NCBI GenBank assembly: GCA_008931825.1
Contig: QXVZ01032090.1
Span: 1-24,115, forward strand
Source: Phallusia fumigata
Lineage: Eukaryota; Chordata; Ascidiacea; Phlebobranchia; Ascidiidae
Length of the DNA stretch: 24,115 nucleotides
Reading direction: 5' to 3'
The notes under the pieces: generated by a model
What the model was told of the DNA's origin: nothing
Databases searched by the model: none
What the model saw: only the letters and a program-made list of their open reading frames with translations
Translations under genes and position numbers: made by a program
Shown here: positions 10,601 through 22,943 of the stretch, piece by piece
Layout: every line of letters begins with the position of its first letter
Numbering within the stretch: position 1 is the first letter of the stretch

Positions 10601-13600
10601 CAGTGAGGGACAAAAAATATTTGATTGTTTTATGTTACCTAGATCGTCGTAACAGAAAGCAGGTCGCCACACGTCACACAGCACGCTCAAGCTTACTTTG
10701 CACAAGAGCCGCATACACAAAAAAACCCCAAATTTTGAGGAGCCACAACAAAAAAGTCAAGAAACTAATTTATTTACATGCACATTGAAGTATGTGCAAC
10801 AAACCCTAATCCGTAAGCATTTTTTACAGCCATTTCACAGCACATTACTGTTAGAAAAAACACGCGTATAAAGATCCGCATACGTAGGTGCAAAAAGTCA
10901 TGCGGTTCGTGATTCGCGCCTTTGTATTAAGCTGTTTTTCTTCTCTGTGTCTAGTTTCTGTAAGCACGGCTAATGTACGCATAAGCTTTCGCCGAAATCT
11001 TTGTGACAAAACGTCACCTTTTTCAAGCAATCGGGCCAGATGTGCTATTTTTTAAAAAACTATTTAAAACATAACAATGTTTATTGCGTGGCATTTTTAT
11101 GTCGAACTTGCACGTGTTATCACAGTAACACGATTAAAAACGCAAGTACGTGACTTCGTAAAACGAGTTTATAAAAGCATTATTCTCCTTTAAACATTCC
11201 TAATCCTGGGTATTGACAATTTGGCCCAAACTCACTCAAATCTTCTTAATTTCAAAGCAAGGCCCACCCGCAAGCCGAAAGCAACGCAACCAAGACCCCC
11301 ACAAACGACAGAATATCTAAAAAAAACTACAAGCGCCAAATGCACTTACCGACCACGCCGGGGCAGCAGAACCTAACTTGATAGTCATAGCAATGTTGCG
11401 TTGCAGAGTTGTTGCAACGAAAACCAAAACTAGCTCCAATTTCAATCTCCTGACCCCCGAACCAGTGTGAAAATTCGCCCTCCAGTCTTGCGTCAACAGC
11501 TATGGGAACATCACATACTGGGAATTGGGTTTTAATGACGGAGAGAAGTTCGAAGTCGCCATCTTCGCGTGTGCTGTCGGTGTTAAAGAATTCGGTCCAA
11601 AATCCGCTAGTGCAGTTGGGCTTAGGCTGGTCTGAACATAAACATTTGATTTTGAAGGGTGAAACAAAAAGTTGCTAAATTGGTAAGTAAATTTTTTACA
11701 AAATAATAACAAACGTTTGTTGGCCAACGCCTGCACCAAATTCCCCCAACAAACACGCCCACAATCCAAAACCTTCACAATTGACCAGCAAAACTTGAAC
11801 GTAAACATATCCAATAGATCCCTTATCCGAAAAAAACAAGTTTTGTATCTCCACTCACGTTTTTGTGCAGGGTTAGTCTTCATTAGTTTAAAAAACTAGT
11901 TAGCAATACCGAAAACAGATAAAATATACCCGTTAACCAATTCTGTCACACATTTAAACATGCGCACAAAACCAGTCATTGGAAAAGCATATAAGTTTGT
12001 TTCACAAACAAATATATTAACGTTAAGTCAATAAGTAAAGTATCAGAATAGCACTTACATCCAGGACAGCACAGCCTGACTTCATAATCCTCACATGGCT
12101 CGTTGTTTTCGTCGTTTAGGCATTTAAAACCTTCGGCAAAATTAACATGGACTTTCTGCTGAAGGTTTGGAGTTGTTCCCCCTACAACTCTTGCCTCCAA
12201 GAGGGTCGGCGCATGACAGGTGGTAGTTGGAAATGTGTTTTGAAGGCTGATCAACGGTTCATGATCTCCACTGGCGTCCGGAGGTCCAAGATTTAAGTAT
12301 GGCGTCCAGTCCTGGTCTTTGCATGTCGGTGCCTCTGTTGCGGGAGAGCTTTTGTTAAGCTGTGAGAAATTTACCCCAAATGCAATGGTTTTTAACCCTA
12401 TTTTAGGGTGTCTCAACCCTGTTATACGTAATATTCCATTAAAGTCTCAGCTTTATTTATTTTTAGGGGTCTTGGCTTCTTTGGTTTGGCGTTATCCTAA
12501 CCAGTCGTTTTGCATTTTTGAAACACAGCTTATTTACAAGACAAAAACTATTGAAAAATATGGTTTTAGGGATTTCAAGCGTGTTGCCCGTTGTTAAGTT
12601 TTTCTGACGCGTACAAGTTGTCGTTTTTGTTGAACACAGGCGTCGCGATGATAACTGTCCCAACAACGCTCGAAACCAGTGGTTCCCAACCTTTTTATTC
12701 CCTGGACACATTTAACCGATATACAAAGCTAAAATACCCCTTCCGGTCATTTAGTTTGTAAGTTGTTGTTTATATTAGTATTTCATGAGGAAGAAATTTA
12801 GTTGTTACAACTGATAAACTTAGTAGTATTAGCTTCGGAAATATTTTAATCTATCAATGATTATAATTTGTTACACTTTAAACAAAACTTCCCCTAGTAG
12901 GGAATTCCCAACGGTTGCGAGCCTCTGCACAAAACTAACATGTGACTATTACTGTTTCTGTCTTTTTAATACCTAACAGGGCTTATTTGCGGCCTAAAAT
13001 ACAGACCATTTGTCTACAAAAAAAACATACACCAGCAGAAATCTATGCTATTTGTTACAAACTTGAAAGGGTAAGAAAAGTGAGCTCATATTCGACAGCT
13101 CTTCGTTAGCTTGGCGTGCATGGATCAAGTGTAGTTTGTTTTCGACAAAAAAAAATCTTGCTCCAAGCAACATTCTCACATCCATAACTTTGCCCTCACT
13201 TACCTTTTACACAGCAGAAGCGAACCTTATAATCCAAACATTGCTGTCCGCCAATGTTGTAACATCTCAAGCCACCACTGGGCGAAACGGTTAGTTCTTG
13301 GCCAGTTAAATGGTAACTAGTCCCATCCAAAAGACGTCCGTCGATAAGCGTGGGCTTTTCGCAGACTTCACCGGGATTTCGATTCCTGATCTTTTTCAAA
13401 GTTTCGCAGTCACATTTGTTTTTGCCACCCGGCCTGTCTACGTTGTAAAATTCCGTCCATTCGCCGCCAATGGAACAGCAGCTGTTTTCCGTCACTGATG
13501 AAATAGTAGTGTACCAATGTATGTGAAGAAAAGCCAGGGTAACCATTGTTCACTTAACTACTCAACTTCAAAATGTCCCTTTACATTGATTCCCNGTATG

Positions 13601-14002
13601 TGAAGAAACGCAAGGGTAACCATTGTTCACTTAACTACTCAACTTCAAAATGTCCCTTTACATTGATTCCCAAATTTACCTACACCTTTTAAAACATAAT
13701 TGTTTGTGCAGACAGAAAAATTAATAATTTCTTTTCTTTTCAAAACATGTGTCTCACAAAGTCATTTATTTTTAACCAGAAAAGTGCCTCCGCCATATTG
13801 CAATTCCACATTTTTAAGCAATAAAAATTCACCACACTATTGCATTGCTGGGAATCAAAACAATTTGTTTTTCAAATAGAGATGGAGGATATCGAAGGTA
13901 TTGATTTACACGGTTTAGAATAACGTCAGTTAACTACTTACCTTGTGCATCGAAACATCCAAAGCAAGCGAGAATAAGAATCAAGGGAAGGACAGATTTC
14001 AT
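7381..14002 (-). CDS. Secreted protein of eight tandem WxxW domains
   Basis: Nine coding exons (14002-13942, 13494-13204, 12334-12059, 11631-11350, 10549-10253, 9803-9531, 9069-8785, 8300-8022, 7673-7381) join in phase 1 throughout to 778 codons. Residues 1-19 are a signal peptide (MKSVLPLILILACFGCFDA). The rest is eight modules of 91-99 residues, one per exon: Cys, W-x-x-[FY], acidic GD.E, a C..P strand ending in (E/D)AR(L), then G(L/F)xC.N, and C.DYEVRFCC. This matches the WxxW domain (Pfam Mucin2_WxxW) known from gel-forming mucins, otogelins and CILP. Six cysteines recur per module; modules 1 and 4 have an extra CDC. Several N-glycosylation sequons are present. No VWD, mucin-type Ser/Thr tract, membrane helix or GPI signal is seen, so a soluble or matrix protein is inferred; its partner is unknown. 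The terminal exon reads through a potential donor to TGA with a poly(A) signal close behind. Confidence 0.88.
7802..7908 (-). repeat. tRNA-like sequence in WxxW intron
   Basis: On the minus strand a box-A-like TTAGTCGAATGGACTAAGGCG, reminiscent of Leu/Ser tRNAs, precedes a good box B (TGTTCGAACCCC, 7804-7815) about 60 bases on. The middle does not fold as an intact tRNA, so a decayed tRNA or tRNA-derived SINE is more likely. It lies between modules 7 and 8. Confidence 0.4.
8022..8300 (-). CDS. WxxW gene exon 8 (module 7)
   Basis: 279 bases, phase 1-1, acceptor TACCTTAG. Motifs: CLDEAWTRFFDHDDPG, YGDYETL, MICNQP, AVEARLFNG, GGLRCDN, RCFDYEIRFCCPTG. Confidence 0.88.
8382..8594 (-). CDS. Possible cassette exon in WxxW gene
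   Basis: In the intron between modules 6 and 7 an open frame of about 100 codons runs on the same strand (about 8640 to a stop at 8335). Sites at 8594 (after TGGTTTAG) and 8382 (before GTGAGG) would define a 213-base phase 1-1 exon that keeps the frame, adding about 71 residues with Cys in ENACFNL, VKTCEF and FSVCEA, for 849 residues in total. It is not a WxxW module and I recognise no family. It could instead be an alternative last exon (the frame ends FRLE-stop) or a chance open frame; the nearby lack of AATAAA argues mildly against a last exon. Confidence 0.35.
8785..9069 (-). CDS. WxxW gene exon 7 (module 6)
   Basis: 285 bases, phase 1-1. Motifs: YWTMFFNRDHPDG, GDFETT, ELCKYP, AIEARLTDG, VGLICNN, GCLDYEVRFCCPKG. 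Resembles modules 3 and 7; sequons NNT and NVT. Confidence 0.88.
9345..9412 (-). mobile_element. Possible hAT-type fragment
   Basis: A GC-rich patch reading on the minus strand CTAGGGCAACCTTCGACT, then CCCGGCCCGCCAAGC and GGCCTGC, similar to subterminal parts of non-autonomous hAT elements. No second end was located. It is in the intron between modules 5 and 6. Confidence 0.25.
9531..9803 (-). CDS. WxxW gene exon 6 (module 5, type B)
   Basis: 273 bases, phase 1-1. Motifs: CKDHDWSPYFN, EGDFESL, AICLTP, WMEARKRN, LGFQC, NNEPCYDYEVRFCCP. Clearly the closest relative of module 2. Confidence 0.88.
10253..10549 (-). CDS. WxxW gene exon 5 (module 4, type A)
   Basis: 297 bases, phase 1-1, the longest module. 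Motifs: HWTPFYNRDKPTG, CDCESL, EVCLYP, FVDARLYNG, VSPEDGLRCNNN, KCYDYQVRFCC. Closest to module 1 by the CDCE signature and spacing. Confidence 0.88.
11350..11631 (-). CDS. WxxW gene exon 4 (module 3)
   Basis: 282 bases, phase 1-1, donor GTAAGT after PGVVG. Motifs: NCTSGFWTEFFN, EDGDFELL, VCDVP, AVDARLEG, FGFRCNNS, HCYDYQVRFCCPG. Sequons at NCT and NNS. Confidence 0.88.
12059..12334 (-). CDS. WxxW gene exon 3 (module 2, type B)
   Basis: 276 bases, phase 1-1, acceptor CAACAG, donor GTAAGT. Motifs: CKDQDWTPYLN, GDHEPL, TTCHAP, LLEARVVGG, EGFKC, NNEPCEDYEVRLCCPG. The KDxDW and NNEPC signatures are shared with module 5. Confidence 0.88.
12677..12927 (+). mobile_element. hAT-like non-autonomous element
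   Basis: Starts CAGTGGTTCCCAACCTTTTT (12677), a textbook hAT terminal sequence. Near 12880-12927 CCCCTAGTAGGGAATTCCC and GGTTGCGAGCCTCTG, read on the other strand CAGAGGCTCGCAACC, may be the opposite, diverged terminus. The inside is AT-rich without an open frame. No clean 8-base target duplication was seen, so the right boundary is uncertain. It sits in the intron between modules 1 and 2. Confidence 0.5.
13204..13494 (-). CDS. WxxW gene exon 2 (module 1, type A)
   Basis: 291 bases, phase 1-1. Motifs: EWTEFYNVDRPGG, KCDCETL, EVCEKP, LIDGRL, VSPSGGLRC, QQCLDYKVRFCC. The CDCE and VSP.(G/D)GLRC signatures are shared with module 4. It has an adjacent Cys pair (NSCC) before the Trp. Confidence 0.88.
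13519..13671. repeat. 76-base direct duplication around an N
   Basis: 13519-13594 and 13596-13671 are the same 76 bases apart from two mismatches, separated by a single N at 13595. This looks like the unmerged overlap of two contigs, possibly from two haplotypes, rather than a biological repeat. It lies in the first intron of the WxxW gene and does not affect a coding exon. Confidence 0.85.
13942..14002 (-). CDS. WxxW gene exon 1 (signal peptide)
   Basis: ATG at 14002-14000, twenty codons and one base, donor GTAAGT. The joined codon is Val, giving CFDAQ-V-TENSCC. TTGTCACAG directly precedes the ATG and could be a 3' splice site for a leader. Confidence 0.8.
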
Positions 14003-14077
14003 ACTGTGACAATCAGACTACATTCGGCATCAATTCGGCAGCGATATTATTCCTTGGTACATATGCCAATATGCTTG

Positions 14078-14109
14078 CGAGATACAACGCATTGTACAGC
14101 TGTATCTCG
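14078..14109. repeat. Inverted repeat upstream of WxxW gene
   Basis: CGAGATACA (14078-14086) and TGTATCTCG (14101-14109) are perfect 9-base arms around a 14-base loop, 76-107 bases upstream of the WxxW ATG, in its leader or proximal promoter. Confidence 0.6.
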
Positions 14110-14672
14110 ACACTCAACTGAAAAAAAGAGGTTGGTTTAAACAAAACAAGCAAGACTACGCTCACCGTAAAACTGTGATGACATAACACCATAAAAAACA
14201 TCTAAGATACCACCTTACTTGGTTCCTTAAAGCACTTACAACATTTTTTATTACCCTACTGGCAAGTAAACTACTAAATGCTAACTCTAGTGTGCACTTA
14301 TGTAAAACGACTGTATATGTCGCCTTCGCTTCCTAACTACAAGACTTGATTCGATGTGCTGAGTAAAGTATACAGCATGCTGTCTCGTAGATGCAAAGCT
14401 TAGCTAATCTACAACACACCATCGAATGACAACAGGCACAACAAGGACCATTCAATTGTCATTGTGATCCAGGAAGTCGCATTGGAAACGTAGTTTCCTG
14501 TTATTTCGCTCATGAGACCTGCATATTTTGCTAAAAAACTAAGATGTATTGATAGGAGTTAAAATAGGTTTAGGCCAATCAGTTGCTTTCAACAATAAGT
14601 ATGAAAGACGTTTCACAAAAAGTAAGTGTAAATGTACCACGTAAATGACTAGCACTTACGGTTGGTATTATG

Positions 14673-14707
14673 GAGATACTAGCGGAGAACGCCGCTAATT
14701 TTATCTC
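14673..14707. repeat. Two-step hairpin in divergent region
   Basis: GAGATA, c, TAGCGG, loop agaacg, CCGCTA, attt, TATCTC: two stacked 6-base perfect stems with a small asymmetric internal loop. Lies between the WxxW and actin genes. Confidence 0.55.
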
Positions 14708-15606
14708 TACTATCCACTACAGCCCAAGATCCAAATTATCGAAAGAATAAATATAAATGTTAACACCATTGACAACAACGTTTATAATCTAAACACATCT
14801 ATTGACATATGTATCACACGCCACTACCTGTGAAGGGATATAAAATCTATCATCGATACTGGGTTCCGTGTACACATCAGTTACCCTCGCAAATTGAATG
14901 TAAAAATATTCATTTTTAGGGCTTTAATACCAAATTAATTGTAATACCAAACTTTATAGTTTATGTCCAGACGTAAGCCAGGTATCCTAATCAAATCAAG
15001 CAGTCAAAATACAGAGTAGACTGCCCTTGGCTGACACCTAGAGGCGACAACTTTGTAGCCTTACTGGCTTTATTTCATGCGGTGTCTTTCTTTAGGTTGT
15101 ACGCAATTTGGAATTGTTATCCACCAATTTAGTACAATTTATCTACCCTTTGATTCTTTTAAAATTATAATTCCTATCTTTACATGCTTTTAAAGCACTT
15201 TGATCATACATTTTGTTAAGTTTTTTTGTGGTATATTGGCACTTTGCCATGTATTTGGTAAATTGTGAAGCTATACACAGAAATACGTAAGTATACAACC
15301 GTTACAGGTTTTTATTAGAAAGCAAGTTAGCCACATAACTGACTTGTACGACATGCTTAAAGATTTAACGAACCACCTTTTTTGCTGTTTCCGCAGCAGA
15401 AAAGATCAGGTGAAAAAAATCACTGAAGCTGGTTTTCAAAGACGACTCACGAAATTATAAAGCGTTTCTTAGTTTGGGGATACTGGTAGAAGGGGAGTGT
15501 TGGAATAAAAATGTTTGCTGTAAAAAAGCTTTGGGGACAAATAAGCGGCATCAGCACGTATATATGAACAACTTTGCTTGCGTGTCCGAGACAAAATAAT
15601 TATTCA

Positions 15607-15612
15607 CACGTG
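15607..15612. promoter_or_regulatory. E-box CACGTG
   Basis: Palindromic CACGTG about 170 bases upstream of the actin TATA box. This class binds MYC/USF-type bHLH factors more than MyoD. Confidence 0.35.
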
Positions 15613-15632
15613 TTGATGCTACCTATACCTAG

Positions 15633-15640
15633 TGACGTCA
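15633..15640. promoter_or_regulatory. CRE (TGACGTCA) of actin promoter
   Basis: Perfect palindromic CREB/ATF consensus about 150 bases upstream of the TATA box. CREs are a reported recurring element in Ciona tail-muscle gene promoters. Confidence 0.6.
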
Positions 15641-15664
15641 CGTCGTGGCTGACGCGACATCGTA

Positions 15665-15674
15665 CCATATTAGG
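15665..15674. promoter_or_regulatory. CArG box (SRF site) of actin promoter
   Basis: CCATATTAGG is a perfect CC(A/T)6GG and identical to the core of the vertebrate c-fos serum response element. It lies 110 bases upstream of the TATA box, where muscle actin promoters usually carry SRF sites. Confidence 0.7.
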
Positions 15675-15739
15675 CGTGATTGTTTAACAGCGCAGTAATC
15701 GTCACCTTGATGTCGCGAGAGCTCCTGGCGCGCTGCCAA

Positions 15740-15760
15740 CAGCTGACAGCTCATCATCTG
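15740..15760. promoter_or_regulatory. Paired E-boxes near actin TATA
   Basis: CAGCTG (15740-15745) and CATCTG (15755-15760), both CANNTG sites suited to MyoD-type bHLH dimers, spaced 9 bases apart and 24-44 bases upstream of the TATA box. Confidence 0.5.
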
Positions 15761-15783
15761 TTACTTCTTCGCGGCTGATCCAG

Positions 15784-15790
15784 TATAAAA
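15784..15790 (+). promoter_or_regulatory. TATA box of actin gene
   Basis: TATAAAA in a GC-richer block. Transcription should begin near 15812-15820, in AGAACACACTTCATC. Confidence 0.8.
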
Positions 15791-15814
15791 GCCGGAGTAG
15801 GAGAGGGGAAAGAA

Positions 15815-15893
15815 CACACTTCATCGTTTCAAGCAGCAACAAGCATCAGCTTCTCAACATCTTCTCAAGTCTTCTCGTTCGCTAAAAAAACAA
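15815..15893 (+). other. Actin 5' untranslated exon
   Basis: CT-rich leader from the predicted start to AACAA before a GTACGT donor (15894). The next exon begins at 16230 after GTGTTGCAG, ten bases before the ATG. A leader intron of this kind is typical of muscle actin genes. The 5' end is estimated from the TATA position. Confidence 0.65.
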
Positions 15894-16140
15894 GTACGTA
15901 CGTTTTATGAGCTTGCGTTTTGGCAAAAAGTCAAATGAACCTCTATATGTTTCATTTTTATCGGTTGGAAACTACGGGTTTAATAACTGCCAAACAAAAT
16001 CAATAATAAAACCAAAAATTTAAAAAAAGAAATTTAGACATTTATAAAAAAATTAGCTTTTAATTTGTGTAGTTTCCTTTTAACCGAAAACAAGAATAAC
16101 TTTTTTTTAAAAATTTAAAATTGCATTGAAGTATATATAG

Positions 16141-19583
<3,443 letters not shown>

Positions 19584-19631
19584 ATCTTTGTTGTAACTTT
19601 TACATCTTTCCTGATTCGACTTACTAATTTA

Positions 19632-19637
19632 AATAAA
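19632..19637 (+). terminator. Poly(A) signal of actin gene
   Basis: AATAAA 49 bases after the stop codon, giving a very short 3' UTR. Confidence 0.8.
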
Positions 19638-21388
19638 TTATTGCATACTACTTACCTGTGTGTTTGAAGGAAATACGTTGAAAAGGTTGGTTAAAAAAAT
19701 ATACGAAAGAAAGATACAGGTTGGATATACACAGCTTTAAAATGTCGAAGTGACAAGTCGAAAATCGCTTGCCTCTATAGCTACAGGTGATGTAAACAGC
19801 TTAGGTCAACCTGTTTACTTCGGTTTAGGAAAACAAAAGCTTAAATGACAAATTTTAACTTAATTTAACCTTTTCTACGATCCGTTTTAAGGAAATTATC
19901 ATTCGGAACACAAAGCTAAAAAATTTTAATTCAGTCCAGTTTCCGCGAAAAACTTGTGATTTTATCACGCCTTTTACCTTTGGACATTTAAAGAATAATG
20001 CATTGAGGTCATGTGCGTCTGTGGTTAGGGTTCGTGTGAAAAACACGCGACATGAACACACGTGGACATCGTGCATCGGTGACGCTTGTGGTGAGCCTTG
20101 TGCGTTATGGTATTGACGTATATCGATTGGAATTGGATGATTTGCACATAGGAATGAATTGATCGATATGCAACAAGCACGTGGGGTCTTTAAGTTAGCA
20201 CGTAACTGTTAATAATTGTCAGGTTTCGCCTTGTTTTTTCGGAAGGCATATCAAGATTACCTTCGCAAACGCAATTCCTGCAAAACAGTGTGTTGAAAGT
20301 CCGTGAGCAATATTTGGGATTTTGTTTTGTTACCTTAGAGTAAAAACAAAACTTTTGAACCTCATTAAAAGGACAATCAAGGCCCAAGGAGTGTTATTTT
20401 GTCTTTCTGAATTAAACGTTAAAACATTGCTTTTTCCTACGTTTTTAGTTGAGATTTAAAGGTGATTTTGTATGAAGAAACATAGCGTTTTAAATCAGCA
20501 AGGTCAAACAGGAAATAGCAAAACGACGGCTCCTCAATTAGCAGGACGTAAGAATATCCTAGACCGGAAAATGAGCAATTTACGGATTTTGGATTAGTAC
20601 ACCATGGATTGATTGCATAAGCACCAGACTGGACGCATCCCAATAATGACCAGAACAAAATATAGAAAAACAAGCCAACTAACCAATTTAACCTTTCATG
20701 AAATCAGTCCATTAGTCCAATCACCAGCCATACACAAAACAAGTATACACGTCAAAACTTCATTAGCCCAAACTTCCCTAATGTCAGTCAACCAAAGGAC
20801 GAAGATTTCAGCAGACTGAATCTGTCTGCTTAGACAAGATGACAACGTTGCAGACAAATTGGAAAGCTTTAGAAAAATTACGTTTGTCACAACAATTTGC
20901 AGCATCACGCATGTTTTAAGGCCAGAGGGTGACTTAATATCCAAAACTCTGGCCCGCAACTGTAGTTTCCAGTCCGTCGTGCTTGTTATGCGCAAGAGTG
21001 ATTGAGTCACGTGGTTTGGATGCGTCATGGGATGATTACGGAAGCGGTTTGTTAAGATCGTGCCATGGAGCAATATTATGGACAAGGGTGGACTAGACGA
21101 CAGAAATTCTTGGTCGTCTGAAACAGCGGAAAACGCTTTTTCTCCTGGTTGTTATACTTGCTGTGACAACAATCAATTTGTGGCAAAGCAATTTTCTACT
21201 GGGAAAGGGCAAAAACGCGTTTGATGTGGGATTTATGCTTTTCTATGATCACTTCCCAAAACGTTTTCAAAGACTTCTGTACAAACGTATCCAAATCAAA
21301 GTCATGACAATGTTGTGAAATTTCGAAAAAAGTGCTCGCAGTTTGTATAGGTTCCTTCCAATTTTGTTGACGACAAATTATTAATAAT

Positions 21389-21612
21389 TTATATGTTAGG
21401 AAAGCAAAACGACGAAGGTGTGAAATTTAACACAACTTTTAGATTACCAAGAGCTCGATGTAAGCTAAAAATTGATTGTATTAGGTTTCTCATTAGCTAA
21501 TTATATGTAAGCACAACAAACCGACTAAGGTGTGAAATTTAACACAACTTTTAGACTATACCAGGCACTCGATGAAAACTAGATAATTATTGTTTTAACT
21601 TTCTTTGGATTT
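21389..21612 (+). repeat. Degenerate 112-base tandem duplication with T-box sites
   Basis: Two units with a 112-base period (21389-21500 and 21501-21612). The best conserved part, AGGTGTGAAATTTAACACAA plus CTTTTAGA, is identical in both; flanks have drifted. Each core contains AGGTGTGAAA (21416-21425 and 21528-21537), a perfect T-box half-site. Confidence 0.7.
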
Positions 21613-22038
21613 ACTGGATTAAATGAGTATACACACAAAAAGGAAACCAACTCTATATCCGACTCTACCGGAAGCATTTGCCAAGTCAAAACCTTAAACC
21701 CACACACTGATATCATATCCAGGTAAAGCTTTGCAACTTCGAAAACGTGCTGGTAATTAAATAAGACACAAGCAAATGCCCTAACAAGTCAGCGCGAAAG
21801 CTCAACAAGTTCATTACCTCGGTTTACGTGATAATGTTCGACCTTCGGGTGGCCTTGTGCTTTCGTCGAGCTGCTGCATGTTCTTAGAACTTTCCGGACG
21901 CGTCACGCAAAATGCCAGGTTATGGGAACATATATGTCAGGGACGGATCTGGCAATAACATGCACATGTTTACATGAACAGTTTTGTAACAGTTGATATG
22001 ATGACATGGCACTAATATAATACAACTCGATACGAAGC

Positions 22039-22046
22039 TATATAAG
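22039..22046 (+). promoter_or_regulatory. Isolated TATA-like site
   Basis: TATATAAG, about 500 bases downstream of the T-box repeat and 61 bases before an ATG at 22100 whose 14-codon frame ends at a good donor (GTAAGG, 22142). No in-frame second exon could be joined, so a promoter here is only a possibility. Confidence 0.2.
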
Positions 22047-22644
22047 GCATTAGTGGATTCGATTGTTGCACATTCATTGCCATTTCAAAAGCGTGATATA
22101 TGAATAAAGTGTGGAATATGTTTTTTTTTGAAAAATCCATGGTAAGGAAACTACTAATTGTTTTTCAAAATGTTCTCACAAAAAACAAAGAATTAAGTTT
22201 TATTGAATTTAGGTTTAATTAAGTGATTTAGTACTTTCATCTTGGTCAAAATATCTGTACAACAACGAAAACAATGCTGTAGAAGTTGATCCAGGCACCC
22301 CCGAAGGTAATATACCAACAAACGTTTGATAAACACAGTTATGCAACCAAAACATTCTTTTGACTAAATACTTAAAATGCAATGGCAGCAGAAGTTGTTA
22401 AAAAAAGTTGGAATTTTTACCATTTATTAAGAAAATGTTGCATAAAAAACTAAGAGAATAGGTAAAAATTTTCTTGGCAAGAAACGTAAAATACTTTTCT
22501 ATTGGCTGCAAAAAGCGCAAAGATTCAATAACGCAATCGACAAATGTCATGGCGCGATCAGGTATTTTTTGCAAATTGCTACGTGTCTTTTTTGTCTGGA
22601 ACGCAGAGGGCATATTTTCCCAAAAAACGTTCGTCCCACTGCTC

Positions 22645-22943
22645 ACACGTTAAAACGTGTTCGAATTTACGTCATAATAAAACTATATGACGTACCGACG
22701 TGCAACTTGCAAAGTGCTAAAGTGTCAAAATCATGTTATAATTAGGTTTGCTTAACTCAACATAAGAAACACCAGGATAAAAAACACAAAGTCACAATAG
22801 GAAATTCCACTTGCGCAATTCAGTTATTGGATTGGAACTTGAGCCAAATGCGTTTTCAAACGGAAGTAGTCAATCAACTAAAATTAATCAAAGCATTCAA
22901 ACAAGATCGTGTCAACGTCATAATGACGCAAAAATACGTCACG
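22645..22943. promoter_or_regulatory. Cluster of palindromic CRE-like half-sites
   Basis: ACACGTT/AACGTGT (22645-22660), TACGTCATA/TATGACGTA with a 9-base spacer (22668-22694), CGTCAT/ATGACG (22916-22928) and TACGTCAC (22935-22942). Five CGTCA half-sites occur in under 300 bases, mostly as inverted pairs. Could be bZIP binding sites or remains of a small inverted-repeat element. Confidence 0.3.

Larger units (their letters stand above)
14003..15600. other. Divergent intergenic region, WxxW and actin genes
   Basis: Holds two hairpin-capable inverted repeats (14078-14109 and 14673-14707) and AT-rich sequence without a supported gene. Short open frames at 13943-14201 overlap the WxxW first exon in the wrong frame or lie just upstream without domain content. 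Confidence 0.5.

Noticed and set aside
20190-20387. Cys-rich minus-strand frame with internal splice-like sites
   Set aside because: The Cys spacing fits no known module, and the sites would make an implausible 17-base exon.
20437-20673. Minus-strand frame beginning with a signal-peptide-like stretch (FFYILFWSLLGCVQSG), 78 codons
   Set aside because: It starts at TTG with no in-frame ATG after the upstream stop, and has no supporting splice site, domain or poly(A) signal.
22100-22318. Possible two-exon gene start (ATG 22100, donor 22142; second segment 22231-22317 with a GTAATA donor)
   Set aside because: The first segment ends in phase 0 while the second is open only in phase 1; the frames do not join.
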